Assembly: GCA_963827515.1 (NCBI GenBank)
Contig: CAWHBF010000033.1
Span: 124,001-188,000 of the forward strand
Length of the DNA stretch: 64,000 nt
DNA from: JABFSA01 sp963827515
GTDB taxonomy: Bacteria > Acidobacteriota > Vicinamibacteria > Vicinamibacterales > UBA2999
Reading direction: 5' to 3'
Shown: piece by piece, positions 47,877 through 55,571 of the stretch
How positions within the stretch are numbered: the stretch's first letter is position 1
How the letters are laid out: every line of letters starts with the position of its first letter
Notes under the pieces: model-generated
The model's input: the letters and a program-made list of their open reading frames with translations, nothing else
The model's database searches: none
What the model was told of the DNA's origin: nothing
Program-made: the position numbers and the translations under genes

Positions 47877-48936
47877 ATGTGAGCGGCTCGAGCGCAGCAC
47901 TCATTCGTTCCGCGGCCTGATCCCAGGTTCGAAGACGCCTGCGCACGCGGCGAGCCCCTTCGGCCAGACGCCTGCGGAGATCGTCATCACGAATCACGCG
48001 CGCAACAGCGGACGCAAGGGCGGGCCCGTCGTCAACGGGCACGACCAGCCCTGCCTCGTGGTTCACGAGTTCGGCAATCGCGCCGGTCCTAGTGGAGACT
48101 ACCGGGATTCCTCGGGCTAGCGCCTCGGCGACTGCCATCCCGTAGGTCTCCTGTTTGGCGGCGAGGACGAACACGTCCGCGCGATCGAAGTATGACTCCA
48201 GCACGTCATCGCGAAGTTCGCCGGCAAGCGACACGCGATTCTCCAGCCCCAGTCTGGTGATAGCGGCGCGTACGCGCGCGACCGTACCGGGGTCTCGGGT
48301 CAGACTGCCCGCGCAGGTCAACCGCCATCCTTCGTGCGGGGTCGCTGCGAGCGCTTCGAGCAACAACTCGTGGCCCTTGATGCAATTCAGGCTGGCGACG
48401 CACAACAACTCGAGCGGAGCCATCGCCTCAGAGGCATGGCGAGAACCGCGTGCGAGAGGAGCGCGGTCGGTTCCAGGTTCGACGACGACCACCCGATCGA
48501 ACGGGGACACGTACTGCGCGAGGAGCGGCAGAGCGGCTCTGCCCGTCACGATGATTCGTGCGGCGCAATGGAGCGCGCGGCGTTCGGCCTCCATCACGGC
48601 ATCAGTCGGGCGCCCCTCGAGACGGGCGGCGGTTGTGAGGGGGAGGTGCACGAGGGCGACGACTCGCAGCCGAGGTGATTCGCGCTCGATGAGGTCTGGC
48701 ATCGCGCCAAAGGCCAGGCTATCGATCATGACGATCGCACCGGCGGGCATCTGCCCAAATACGCGTGAGGCGTGTTCGAGGGTGGCGGGCGCTGGATGAG
48801 GGAAGTCGCCGGGGAGTTCAACGACGTCCACGTGCCATCGACGACTCCGCAGCCCTTCAACCATCCTGTGGTTGTAGATGTAGCCGCCGGTGCGCTGGTC
48901 GAGAGGTCCTGGCACGACCAGCGAGATCGAACGCAC
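47869..48936 (-). CDS. GT4-family glycosyltransferase
   Basis: A 355-residue GT-B fold enzyme starting with GTG. SLVVPGPLDQRTGGYIYNHR is the N-terminal acceptor loop; the donor half has LLCVASLNCIKGHELLLEAL, VSLAGELRDDVLESYFDRAD and the E-x7-E motif KQETYGMAVAEALARGIPVV, followed by STRTGAIAELV. It should use a nucleotide sugar and keep the anomeric configuration. One base separates it from the PTPS-like gene upstream. Its acceptor may be the product of the surrounding cluster. Confidence 0.87.
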   Translation of the reverse strand: MRSISLVVPGPLDQRTGGYIYNHRMVEGLRSRRWHVDVVELPGDFPHPAPATLEHASRVFGQMPAGAIVMIDSLAFGAMPDLIERESPRLRVVALVHLPLTTAARLEGRPTDAVMEAERRALHCAARIIVTGRAALPLLAQYVSPFDRVVVVEPGTDRAPLARGSRHASEAMAPLELLCVASLNCIKGHELLLEALAATPHEGWRLTCAGSLTRDPGTVARVRAAITRLGLENRVSLAGELRDDVLESYFDRADVFVLAAKQETYGMAVAEALARGIPVVSTRTGAIAELVNHEAGLVVPVDDGPALASAVARVIRDDDLRRRLAEGARRVRRRLRTWDQAAERMSAALEPLTYG

Positions 48937-48937
48937 G

Positions 48938-49348
48938 TCAGGCCGGTCCGTTCACGCGGCCTTCGTACGACGCCGCCGCCACGTGCGATTCCTGCAGGGT
49001 GACACGTATCTGCTCGATTCCGGCGGCACCGGACCCGAGGTCCCCGCGCCGAATGGCCGCAACGACGGCATCGAAAACGAACCGTGCGAGAAACTCCGTC
49101 GTCGTGTTACGCCCGGCGAGCGCCGGCACTTCGTCGAGATTCTGATAGTTCAGGCCAGCGAGCACTTGACGCAGGGCGTCCCCGGCGCGGCCGATGTCGA
49201 CGACGATGCCGTCCGGATCGAGGTCGGAGCGCTTCAGTTCGAGGTCCACGACATAGGTGGCGCCGTGAAGGCGCTGCGCGGGACCGAAGACCGCGCCCCT
49301 GAGCCTGTGGGCAATCATGATGTGGTCGCGTACGGTCACGCTGTACAT
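48938..49348 (-). CDS. 6-pyruvoyltetrahydropterin synthase/QueD-like protein, divergent active site
   Basis: A 136-residue T-fold protein. HIMIAHRLRG supplies His14 and QRLHGATYVVDLEL supplies His28 of the zinc site, but the third zinc His of the canonical HGH motif is Ala30. The catalytic Cys that normally precedes the motif is absent (GPAQRL instead). IVVDIGRAGDALRQVL, LNYQNLDEVPALAGRNTTTE and VTLQES (Glu) match the rest of the family. GGAG lies 7-8 nt before the ATG. It must do something other than standard QueD or PTPS chemistry. It sits between the GT4 and MDR genes. Confidence 0.85.
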   Translation of the reverse strand: MYSVTVRDHIMIAHRLRGAVFGPAQRLHGATYVVDLELKRSDLDPDGIVVDIGRAGDALRQVLAGLNYQNLDEVPALAGRNTTTEFLARFVFDAVVAAIRRGDLGSGAAGIEQIRVTLQESHVAAASYEGRVNGPA

Positions 49349-49433
49349 TTAGCACTCCTGTAGATCGCGGCGGGTGACGACCGATGGCCGAACCCGGTGG
49401 GTCGTGGCGTCGAAACCAGAGGACGATGATCCG

Positions 49434-50408
49434 TCATTGATAGGTGATTCGATGACACAGCGCGTCTCCAGGTGAGGAGGCGAGCGCGGCCATCACGTCC
49501 GGCAGGTTGTCGAAACTGCTCTCGCCAGTGATGAGATGGTCGAGGGATGGATCGGATAGCAGCGAGAGGGCCAGCTGCATGCGGCGTCGAGCATCCCATC
49601 GAGCGCGTTGCGACGCGGCTACTGTGCCGACCTGTGAGGAGACAATCGTCAGGCGTCGCGCATGGAAGGCACTGCCCAGGGGTAACGCCACCATCTGGTC
49701 GCCAAACCAGCTCATCTCGATGATGCGCGCCTCGTGGCCCGCGAGTTCGAGGGCGAGGGCCAGGCCCGCCGGGCTGCCGCTCGCGTGAATCACGAGATCG
49801 GCATCCCTGATGGCGGCAGCTGGCGAGGTGAAGCGAACACCAATCGCGGCGGCCACGGTCGCTCGGGCTGGATTGATGTCCATCAGTTCGACGCGGCATC
49901 CCGGAATTCTGGCGGCGAGCCAGGCCACGAGGCAGCCGACGGTTCCGGCACCAACGACCGCGATACGATCACCCACGTGCGGTCGGCCGTCCCAAAGTCC
50001 ATTGAGCGCCGTTTCGAGATTCGCGGTCAGCACCGCGCGCGCCGGCGGAACGCCGTCTGGAAGAGGGTGCACCGCCTCGGCCGGGACGATGAAACGGGTT
50101 TGATGGGGATGGAGGACGAACACGGTACGACCCGTCAGGTCGGCAGGACCTTGCTCGACATGACCGATGCACGAGTACCCGTATTTGACCGGAGCAGGGA
50201 AGCTGCCCACCTGAAACGGGGCCCGCATGCGGGCCCATTCGCTCTCTGGGACGCGGCCGTTGAACACGAGGGACTCGGTGCCGCGGCTGATCCCGCTGTA
50301 CAGTGTCCGCACCAACACGTGCCCCTCGGACGGCGTGGCCAGCGGCTCGCTCCGAATCTCTCCGCGGCCTGGCGCCGCCACCCAGAAGGCTCTCGCGTCG
50401 TTCTGCAT
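49434..50408 (-). CDS. Zinc-free medium-chain dehydrogenase (MDR)
   Basis: About 324 residues. FWVAAPGRGEIRSEPLAT, VLVRTLYSGISRGTESLVF (where zinc ADHs have a catalytic Cys) and VKYGYSCIGHVEQG indicate the zinc-independent MDR group. The cofactor fold is DRIAVVGAGTVGCLVAWLAA with VELMDINPARA. HASGSPAGLALALELAG and the C-terminal LDHLITGESSFDNLPDVM complete it. The reaction is unknown. It is divergent from the CDP-alcohol phosphatidyltransferase gene with only 14 bases between start codons, so both promoters must overlap the coding regions or be read without leaders. Confidence 0.85.
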   Translation of the reverse strand: MQNDARAFWVAAPGRGEIRSEPLATPSEGHVLVRTLYSGISRGTESLVFNGRVPESEWARMRAPFQVGSFPAPVKYGYSCIGHVEQGPADLTGRTVFVLHPHQTRFIVPAEAVHPLPDGVPPARAVLTANLETALNGLWDGRPHVGDRIAVVGAGTVGCLVAWLAARIPGCRVELMDINPARATVAAAIGVRFTSPAAAIRDADLVIHASGSPAGLALALELAGHEARIIEMSWFGDQMVALPLGSAFHARRLTIVSSQVGTVAASQRARWDARRRMQLALSLLSDPSLDHLITGESSFDNLPDVMAALASSPGDALCHRITYQ

Positions 50409-50422
50409 CCGTGGACATTCTG

Positions 50423-51157
50423 ATGCGTGAGCGACGCGGTTACAACGTGGCACCTGTGATGGCGTGTGGTTTGGTGGCGACCGCCGCCGTGGGAACGGCC
50501 GCTTCTGCATCAGCCGGGCTCGGTAGTCGTTACCCTGTCGATGCAACGCTCGCATGCTTGGCTCTCATGGCCGTCGTTGCTTACGCTGCCAGAGATGACC
50601 ATCCATTCCCACGTTTCGGGGCGGCCAACTACGTCACCATGTTCCGTGCCATGGCGATGGCACTCGTGGCCGGGTTGATCGGTGAATCGGGATCAGCGCG
50701 GCTGCTCTGGTTCACGATTGGCATCGTCACGCTCGTGGCCGTGCTCGACGGTGCGGACGGCTGGCTGGCGAGGCGCTCGGGAATGGAGAGTGGCTTCGGC
50801 GCGAGGTTCGACATGGAGACCGATGCCGCACTCATCCTCGTGCTGTCGGTACTCGTGTGGCGCCACGACAAGGCTGGCGGGTGGGTATTGATGTGCGGCC
50901 TGATGCGGTATGCGTTCGTTGGGGCAGGGTGGTTGCTGCCGTGGCTCGCGGCGCCGCTACGGTCTACACGACGAGGCAAGACCATCGCCGTCGTCCAGTA
51001 CATCGGCCTCGGTGTCGCCCTTGCGCCGATCATCATGCCGCCGTTCAGCACAGTCGTCGCCGCCGTGACGCTCGCGGCCCTCGCATGGTCGTTTGCTGTT
51101 GACGTGATGTGGCTGCGTCGTGAGGCCGACCTGTTCTCTTCGGGCCATGACGCATAG
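50423..51157 (+). CDS. CDP-alcohol phosphatidyltransferase family protein
   Basis: A 244-residue membrane protein. The signature is VLDGADGWLARRSGM followed by GFGARFDMETDA (D-x2-DG-x2-AR ... G-x3-D-x3-D), complete. About six hydrophobic segments surround it. The acceptor is unknown; it differs clearly from the PssA at 21844. It transfers an alcohol phosphate from a CDP-activated donor, so in this cluster it could join a head group to a lipid. It overlaps the next gene by 11 bases. Confidence 0.87.
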   Translation: MRERRGYNVAPVMACGLVATAAVGTAASASAGLGSRYPVDATLACLALMAVVAYAARDDHPFPRFGAANYVTMFRAMAMALVAGLIGESGSARLLWFTIGIVTLVAVLDGADGWLARRSGMESGFGARFDMETDAALILVLSVLVWRHDKAGGWVLMCGLMRYAFVGAGWLLPWLAAPLRSTRRGKTIAVVQYIGLGVALAPIIMPPFSTVVAAVTLAALAWSFAVDVMWLRREADLFSSGHDA

Positions 51158-51599
51158 TTCCCACGCCGTCGCTCTTCGAATCCTATCGCTCGCGATGGGT
51201 GTGTTTCTCGTGTTCATGGGACTCGACAAGGTGGAATGGTTCCTGGACGGAGGCCTCCTGACGCAGCAGCTTCAGGAGTGGCGCGGCCAGGCAAGGCCCC
51301 TGGCCCGGTGGTATCTCGAGGCGATCGCCCTTCCGGCGGCGCCGGTATTTCGCGCGCGTGGTACCGGCCGCGGAACTCGCGGCCGCTGCGGCGCTTCATC
51401 CTCGGCGTTGGTGTTCGTCCTGCGGCGGCGCTCGCGCTACTGATGGTGGTCAACTTTCACATCGCCGCCGACGTGATGTTCAGGTACGAGTACCTCTGGA
51501 ACGCCTATGGGCCGCCGGTGCTCGGCGCGCTCGCCGCGCTGGCCGATCGGCGGAAGGCACCTGCCGTTCAGTGTGTTCAAATCGAGCACGCCTCGTTAG
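51147..51599 (+). CDS. DoxX-like membrane protein (two frame breaks; end uncertain)
   Basis: A small four-helix membrane protein. ALRILSLAMGVFLVFMGLDK and LARWYLEAIALPAAPVF are in the first frame; after a break near 51348-51350 (TTT) VVPAAELAAAAAL follows; after another near 51395-51397 comes GVRPAAALALLMVVNFHIAAD and NAYGPPVLGALAALADRRKA. DoxX/DoxD proteins associate with quinone or redox membrane systems; the role here is unknown. The proper stop is unclear because the last frame reads on into a repeat; I place the end before that repeat. Confidence 0.7.
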
Positions 51600-51616
51600 C
51601 GAAGGCATGTTCATCT

Positions 51617-51787
51617 GCACGGGCCACAGAGACTCAGAGACACGGAGGTCTAGTAGAGCACTTTCCTGTCGTACGTAGTGTCCGCCTTCAGGCGGACCGA
51701 GGAGGGCCGGCTGAAGCCGGCCAGTACGTGGTTGTGAAACCGGCTTTAGGCCAGGTCTTCTCTGTGTCTCTGTGCCTCTGTGGCTAC
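51617..51787. repeat. Composite repeat: inverted CACAGAG arms around two REP-like hairpins
   Basis: Outer arms 51623-51647 and 51760-51784 are inverted copies with 22 of 25 matches (GCCACAGAG/CAGAGACAC type). Inside are hairpins 51680-51697 (GTCCGCCT tc AGGCGGAC) and 51705-51722 (GGCCGGCT ga AGCCGGCC), each near a GTACGT. Part of the left arm recurs in inverted orientation at 63454-63474 with one mismatch over 21 bases. It lies between convergent genes. Confidence 0.85.
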
Positions 51788-51796
51788 GTGAAGGTG

Positions 51797-53401
51797 CTAG
51801 TCGGCCTCGACGAGGTGCTCCGTCGCGTCGAAGGCCTCGAGGAGCACGGGTGCGAGGGCGTGCATTGGACCAATCGGCGGACGCTGAGGCACGAGCCCCG
51901 GACGAAATCCCTGTTCGAGAAGGCGCCGGAGGACATGTTCCTTGCGTGAGATGACGTGGACAGGGACACGCCACGGCGCATCCCTGCCGCTCACCGCGGC
52001 CGGGGGCTGGTGATCGCCAATGATGATGAGGACTGGGTCGTCTCGTTGCTCGCGGAGATAGCCCGCCAGGGTGAAGAAGTCGTACGCCATCGCTCGCACG
52101 TAGCTCGGCGTCAAGTTCGTCAGGTCTGGGTTTGCCGCCATCGCGCGCTCGACGTCCGGCGCGTCATACGGGTTGTCTGTCAGCACTCTCGACCAGTCGG
52201 GCTGATACGGCGCCACCGGACCGAAGGGTGCGTGCGTCGTGCTCGTTGGGAACACGACGAACACCGGCGCCCGGACCGAGGATGCGCGTTCGAGCGCATC
52301 GAGCTTCGCGAGCGCGTACTGATCGGGAATTGCCCACCAACCAAACTGTGGTCCTTTGTACCCCAGGGCGTCGTGGCCGTAGATCGTATCGAAGCCGTAG
52401 AACACGCCTTCCGGCCACGCCTGCCGCATGCCAGGCATCAGGCCCACCGTCCGGTAGCCTCGGCTCTTGACGTGCGTGAGCAAGGTCTTGCGGGTGGATG
52501 CCATCAGCGACGTGTATGCATATTGATCGCGCACCTCGACACCAGAGAGGAGACTCAGGTGGGCCAGCCACGAGGACGAGCCAAAGGTCGGCGAGTCCAC
52601 ATACGCCGAGACGACCTGGCGTCGTGAATCGCGGATGGCCGTCTCGAGAGCCGTTCGACTGGCCGCAAGCCCGGCCGCCATGCCGGGTGTCTCGAATGTC
52701 ACCGCGCCGTACGACTCGAGAAAGACGAGCAGGACGTCAGTTCCCGCGATACCCCGCAATCGGCTGTCGAACGCCGGGCTGTCACCGAGGATAGGTGCCG
52801 CGGCGCCAGGACCCATCATGGCCAGCACGTAGCGCGCCTGCCGCGCGTAGGCCGGCGTCACAGAATCGGCGAACGGCACAAGAGACGCGCCGCTGATCTG
52901 TTGGACTGTGAAGAGCGCGATGACGATCGCCGCTGCTGAGCCGAGCACGCGCCGTGACATGGGCTGGGAAGTTGCCTCCGCCACCTGCCTGAGGGCGAGA
53001 CGTGATAGGACGAACGCGGCCGCCACAACGAGGATCGCCACCCCCGCGACGCTGGCGAGGAGCCACCACGGCACGTCGCGCGCCAGCATGGCGGCTACGT
53101 TGCCGAGGTGTTGGGAGTCCCAGTACAGGTTGAAGTCACGTCCGTAGAGCCCGGGGGCGGTCACATCGAGGTAGTGGCCGGCCACGAGCAGCACCCAGGC
53201 GATGGGCAGTATTCGACGTGTCAGGCGTCCCGACCATCGATGGGCGAACGCCATGAGCAGCACACACGCCGCCAGTTCGAGCGACAGCGCGTTGCTCCAT
53301 CGAACTTTCGGAGTGGGCCAGACGTTTTCGAACGTAAGGGAGGCGTTGAGCAGGGCCAGCGCGGCCACGGTCCGCCAGCCGGTGAAGGACGCAGAAATCA
53401 T
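51797..53401 (-). CDS. Membrane-bound alkaline-phosphatase-superfamily protein (LtaS/phosphoglycerol-transferase-like)
   Basis: A 534-residue protein with about four or five N-terminal membrane helices (residues 8-180; for example LELAACVLLMAF, LLASVAGVAILVVAAAFVL) and an extracytoplasmic sulfatase-fold domain. Metal and nucleophile regions: VLLVFLESYGAVTF, TFGSSSWLAHLSLLSGV (candidate Ser/Thr nucleophile), and VLIIIGDHQPPAAVSG (DH motif). This layout is that of lipoteichoic-acid synthase and phosphoglycerol or phosphoethanolamine transferases, which move a lipid head group onto an envelope polymer. It lies 6 bases downstream of ribA. Confidence 0.87.
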   Translation of the reverse strand: MISASFTGWRTVAALALLNASLTFENVWPTPKVRWSNALSLELAACVLLMAFAHRWSGRLTRRILPIAWVLLVAGHYLDVTAPGLYGRDFNLYWDSQHLGNVAAMLARDVPWWLLASVAGVAILVVAAAFVLSRLALRQVAEATSQPMSRRVLGSAAAIVIALFTVQQISGASLVPFADSVTPAYARQARYVLAMMGPGAAAPILGDSPAFDSRLRGIAGTDVLLVFLESYGAVTFETPGMAAGLAASRTALETAIRDSRRQVVSAYVDSPTFGSSSWLAHLSLLSGVEVRDQYAYTSLMASTRKTLLTHVKSRGYRTVGLMPGMRQAWPEGVFYGFDTIYGHDALGYKGPQFGWWAIPDQYALAKLDALERASSVRAPVFVVFPTSTTHAPFGPVAPYQPDWSRVLTDNPYDAPDVERAMAANPDLTNLTPSYVRAMAYDFFTLAGYLREQRDDPVLIIIGDHQPPAAVSGRDAPWRVPVHVISRKEHVLRRLLEQGFRPGLVPQRPPIGPMHALAPVLLEAFDATEHLVEAD

Positions 53402-53407
53402 CCGTGA

Positions 53408-54055
53408 CTAGACCGACGAGAGCAGATGGCCCATCTTCTCCTTCTTCGTCCGGAGGTAGCGCTCGCTTGACGCCGTGGGCTGAATCTCAATCGGCAGCCG
53501 CTCACTTACAGAGAGCCCCGCGCCGGTGACGGCCAGCAGCTTGCTGGGGTTGTTGCTGAGCAGTCTCATGGTCTTGACGCCGAGGCGCCGGAGGATCTGA
53601 AGGCCGGCACGGTAGTCGCGGCCGTCGGCGGGAAAGCCGAGGCGTTCGTTGGCTTCGACCGTGTCCACGCCCTGATCCTGCAGGGCATAGGCGCGAATCT
53701 TGTGTATCAGGCCGATACCCCGTCCTTCCTGATCGAGATACAGCAACACGCCGCGCCCCTCGGCTACGATCTGCTCCATCGCCGAGTGGAGCTGTCGGCC
53801 ACAGTCGCACCGCGACGAATGGAAGAGGTCGCCCGTAAGGCAGGAGGAGTGCACGCGCGTGAGCACCTGCTCGCCGTCGCCGATCTCTCCGCGCACGAGC
53901 GCCACGTGGGTCTCGCCCGACAGGACGTTCTTGAAGACGTGGATGTCGAACTCGCCGTAGTCAGTGGGAAGCTTGGCCAAGGCGACGCACCGGACCGGCG
54001 GGAGCCGGAGCAGGGCGTTGGCGAATGCGAGCGGCCGACGAACCCAGGACATCAT
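53408..54055 (-). CDS. ribA: GTP cyclohydrolase II, stand-alone
   Basis: About 215 residues; no DHBP-synthase domain. Zinc ligands are in SSCLTGDLFHSSRCDCGRQL (C-x10-C-x-C); catalytic region LLYLDQEGRGIGLIHKIRAY; GTP loop ANERLGFPADGRDY; LGVKTMRLLSNNPSK. It opens GTP to a diaminopyrimidine, the first step of riboflavin and related pathways. The start may also be the GTG at 54064. Here it is not beside other riboflavin genes but within the methyltransferase/sulfatase-like cluster, which suggests a dedicated role. Confidence 0.92.
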   Translation of the reverse strand: MMSWVRRPLAFANALLRLPPVRCVALAKLPTDYGEFDIHVFKNVLSGETHVALVRGEIGDGEQVLTRVHSSCLTGDLFHSSRCDCGRQLHSAMEQIVAEGRGVLLYLDQEGRGIGLIHKIRAYALQDQGVDTVEANERLGFPADGRDYRAGLQILRRLGVKTMRLLSNNPSKLLAVTGAGLSVSERLPIEIQPTASSERYLRTKKEKMGHLLSSV

Positions 54056-54170
54056 GGAAAGCACCTGTTCGTCTCGAACATATCACGCCAGAGGCCGCGA
54101 GGAACGCGGTTCCGTGCTGGCGCCAACGGTGAGCGGTGCTAGGTCGGGCGTTACCTGAGTCGCGGAACGT

Positions 54171-55556
54171 TCAGGTGATGGTGCCTTTCCTGCGCATCAA
54201 GTAGAGCCGCCGTTCGGCGCCGGCAATCTGATGGACGGCATCAACCTGAAAGCGGTCGGCGAACGCGGATTCGAAGGCCTCACGGGTGTAGCTCGCCGCA
54301 TGGGCGGGTACGCGGGCCAGCATGTCACGGACCTGTGAGTCGGCCGGTGAGGGAAACTCCACGACGAGCGCGCGACCGAAACGCTCGAAGCACTCGGCTA
54401 CCATCGGGAACGGCACCTGATTGGTGATGCGCAGATGGTGGACGAGACCGAGGGCCAGTACCAGATCCGCAGGGCCACGCTCGATGAGCGAAAGCCGCTC
54501 GGCATGACACCAGCCCATGCCGCCGCTCGGGTTCGCGAGATCCATCACCAGTGGCAGCACGTGTGGGTCCTGCCGTGTGCGGCAGTCGAGGAAGTGACGC
54601 TCAACGGCTGTTGCGTCGCCGTCGAAGGCAATCGTGTACGCCCCTTGCGCGGAAGCAATCCGACTGAAGGCGCCCGTGTTCGCGCCCAGGTCCCAGACGG
54701 TGCCGGGTCGTACGCGTTCGACGAACTCACCGACCACGCGCTGTTTTTCCGCCATGGCGTCTGGCGAGTAGTTCGTCCGATCGTAGTAGTCGGCCCATGG
54801 GCCGCCAGCGCCGCCGTCAGTGAGCGAATCGATCGCTGACTCGAGGTGGTCGATGAGTCCCATCATCGCGTGGCGCTTGAAGCCCGCGGCCCGGATCTTC
54901 GATGTGTTCAATCCGTGTCGAGACTGTGCCCGCGCGTGTAGATGTACGTGCACGAGCAGAGAGGGCCGAAGTCGCGTCCGCAGCGGTAAGAGCCGGCTGG
55001 CGAGGTCGAGCGGGACCCCGTCGATGAAGAGCCGCGACAGCTGCCCGAGACGGACTTCGGTGCGGCTCATGAGTGCGAGGGGAGCCAGGAAGTGCTGGCA
55101 GAACTGCCGATAGGCAACCCAGGGTGTCCCTTCTTGCCACTCCTCGAACGAGAGGGTGTCGATCAGAATCGGACTCGTACCCTTGAATTGAATGTTGTAG
55201 GCGCTCGCGTCCTTGAGCGTCATGCCGTGACCGATGGCAAGACGCTGTATGCGGAGGGTTGCGATGGCGGCCTGTTTCAGCTGGCTGAACGACCACTCGA
55301 AGGGATACGAGATGAAGGGAATCGGGTCGGGTTCGAGGATCTTGTAGCGTTCGTCCGGCCAGCCCAACGGCTCGGCAACTTCGACGTGCGACACCAGAAG
55401 AGACTGCGCCACGAGGGTGCTGTACAGCCCGCCCTGCAGCAGTCGATCGTAGGTGGTGGCGTAGCATGCATTGACTTGACGGAAGATTCGGCCGTCGCTC
55501 TTGAAGACTCGACCGCTCGGGTCGCGAAAGGATCCGGTGGAGGCGTCCGACGTCAC
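54171..55556 (-). CDS. Class I SAM methyltransferase, NoeA-like, with kinase-like N-terminal half
   Basis: A 461-residue protein. The N-terminal half (DPSGRVFKSDGRIFRQVN, YKILEPDPIPFISYPFEW, TLKDASAYNIQFKGTSPILI) recalls nodulation-protein NoeA-type proteins and has a kinase-like DxxxxN arrangement (LKDASAYN). The C-terminal half (from about 290) is a methyltransferase: TVWDLGANTGAFSRIAS, TIAFDGDATAVERHF, ADLVLALGLVHHLRI. The modified substrate is unknown. It lies 15 bases downstream of the sulfatase-like gene and upstream of ribA on the same strand. Confidence 0.8.
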   Translation of the reverse strand: MTSDASTGSFRDPSGRVFKSDGRIFRQVNACYATTYDRLLQGGLYSTLVAQSLLVSHVEVAEPLGWPDERYKILEPDPIPFISYPFEWSFSQLKQAAIATLRIQRLAIGHGMTLKDASAYNIQFKGTSPILIDTLSFEEWQEGTPWVAYRQFCQHFLAPLALMSRTEVRLGQLSRLFIDGVPLDLASRLLPLRTRLRPSLLVHVHLHARAQSRHGLNTSKIRAAGFKRHAMMGLIDHLESAIDSLTDGGAGGPWADYYDRTNYSPDAMAEKQRVVGEFVERVRPGTVWDLGANTGAFSRIASAQGAYTIAFDGDATAVERHFLDCRTRQDPHVLPLVMDLANPSGGMGWCHAERLSLIERGPADLVLALGLVHHLRITNQVPFPMVAECFERFGRALVVEFPSPADSQVRDMLARVPAHAASYTREAFESAFADRFQVDAVHQIAGAERRLYLMRRKGTIT

Positions 55557-55571
55557 AGATGGCCTTCCACG

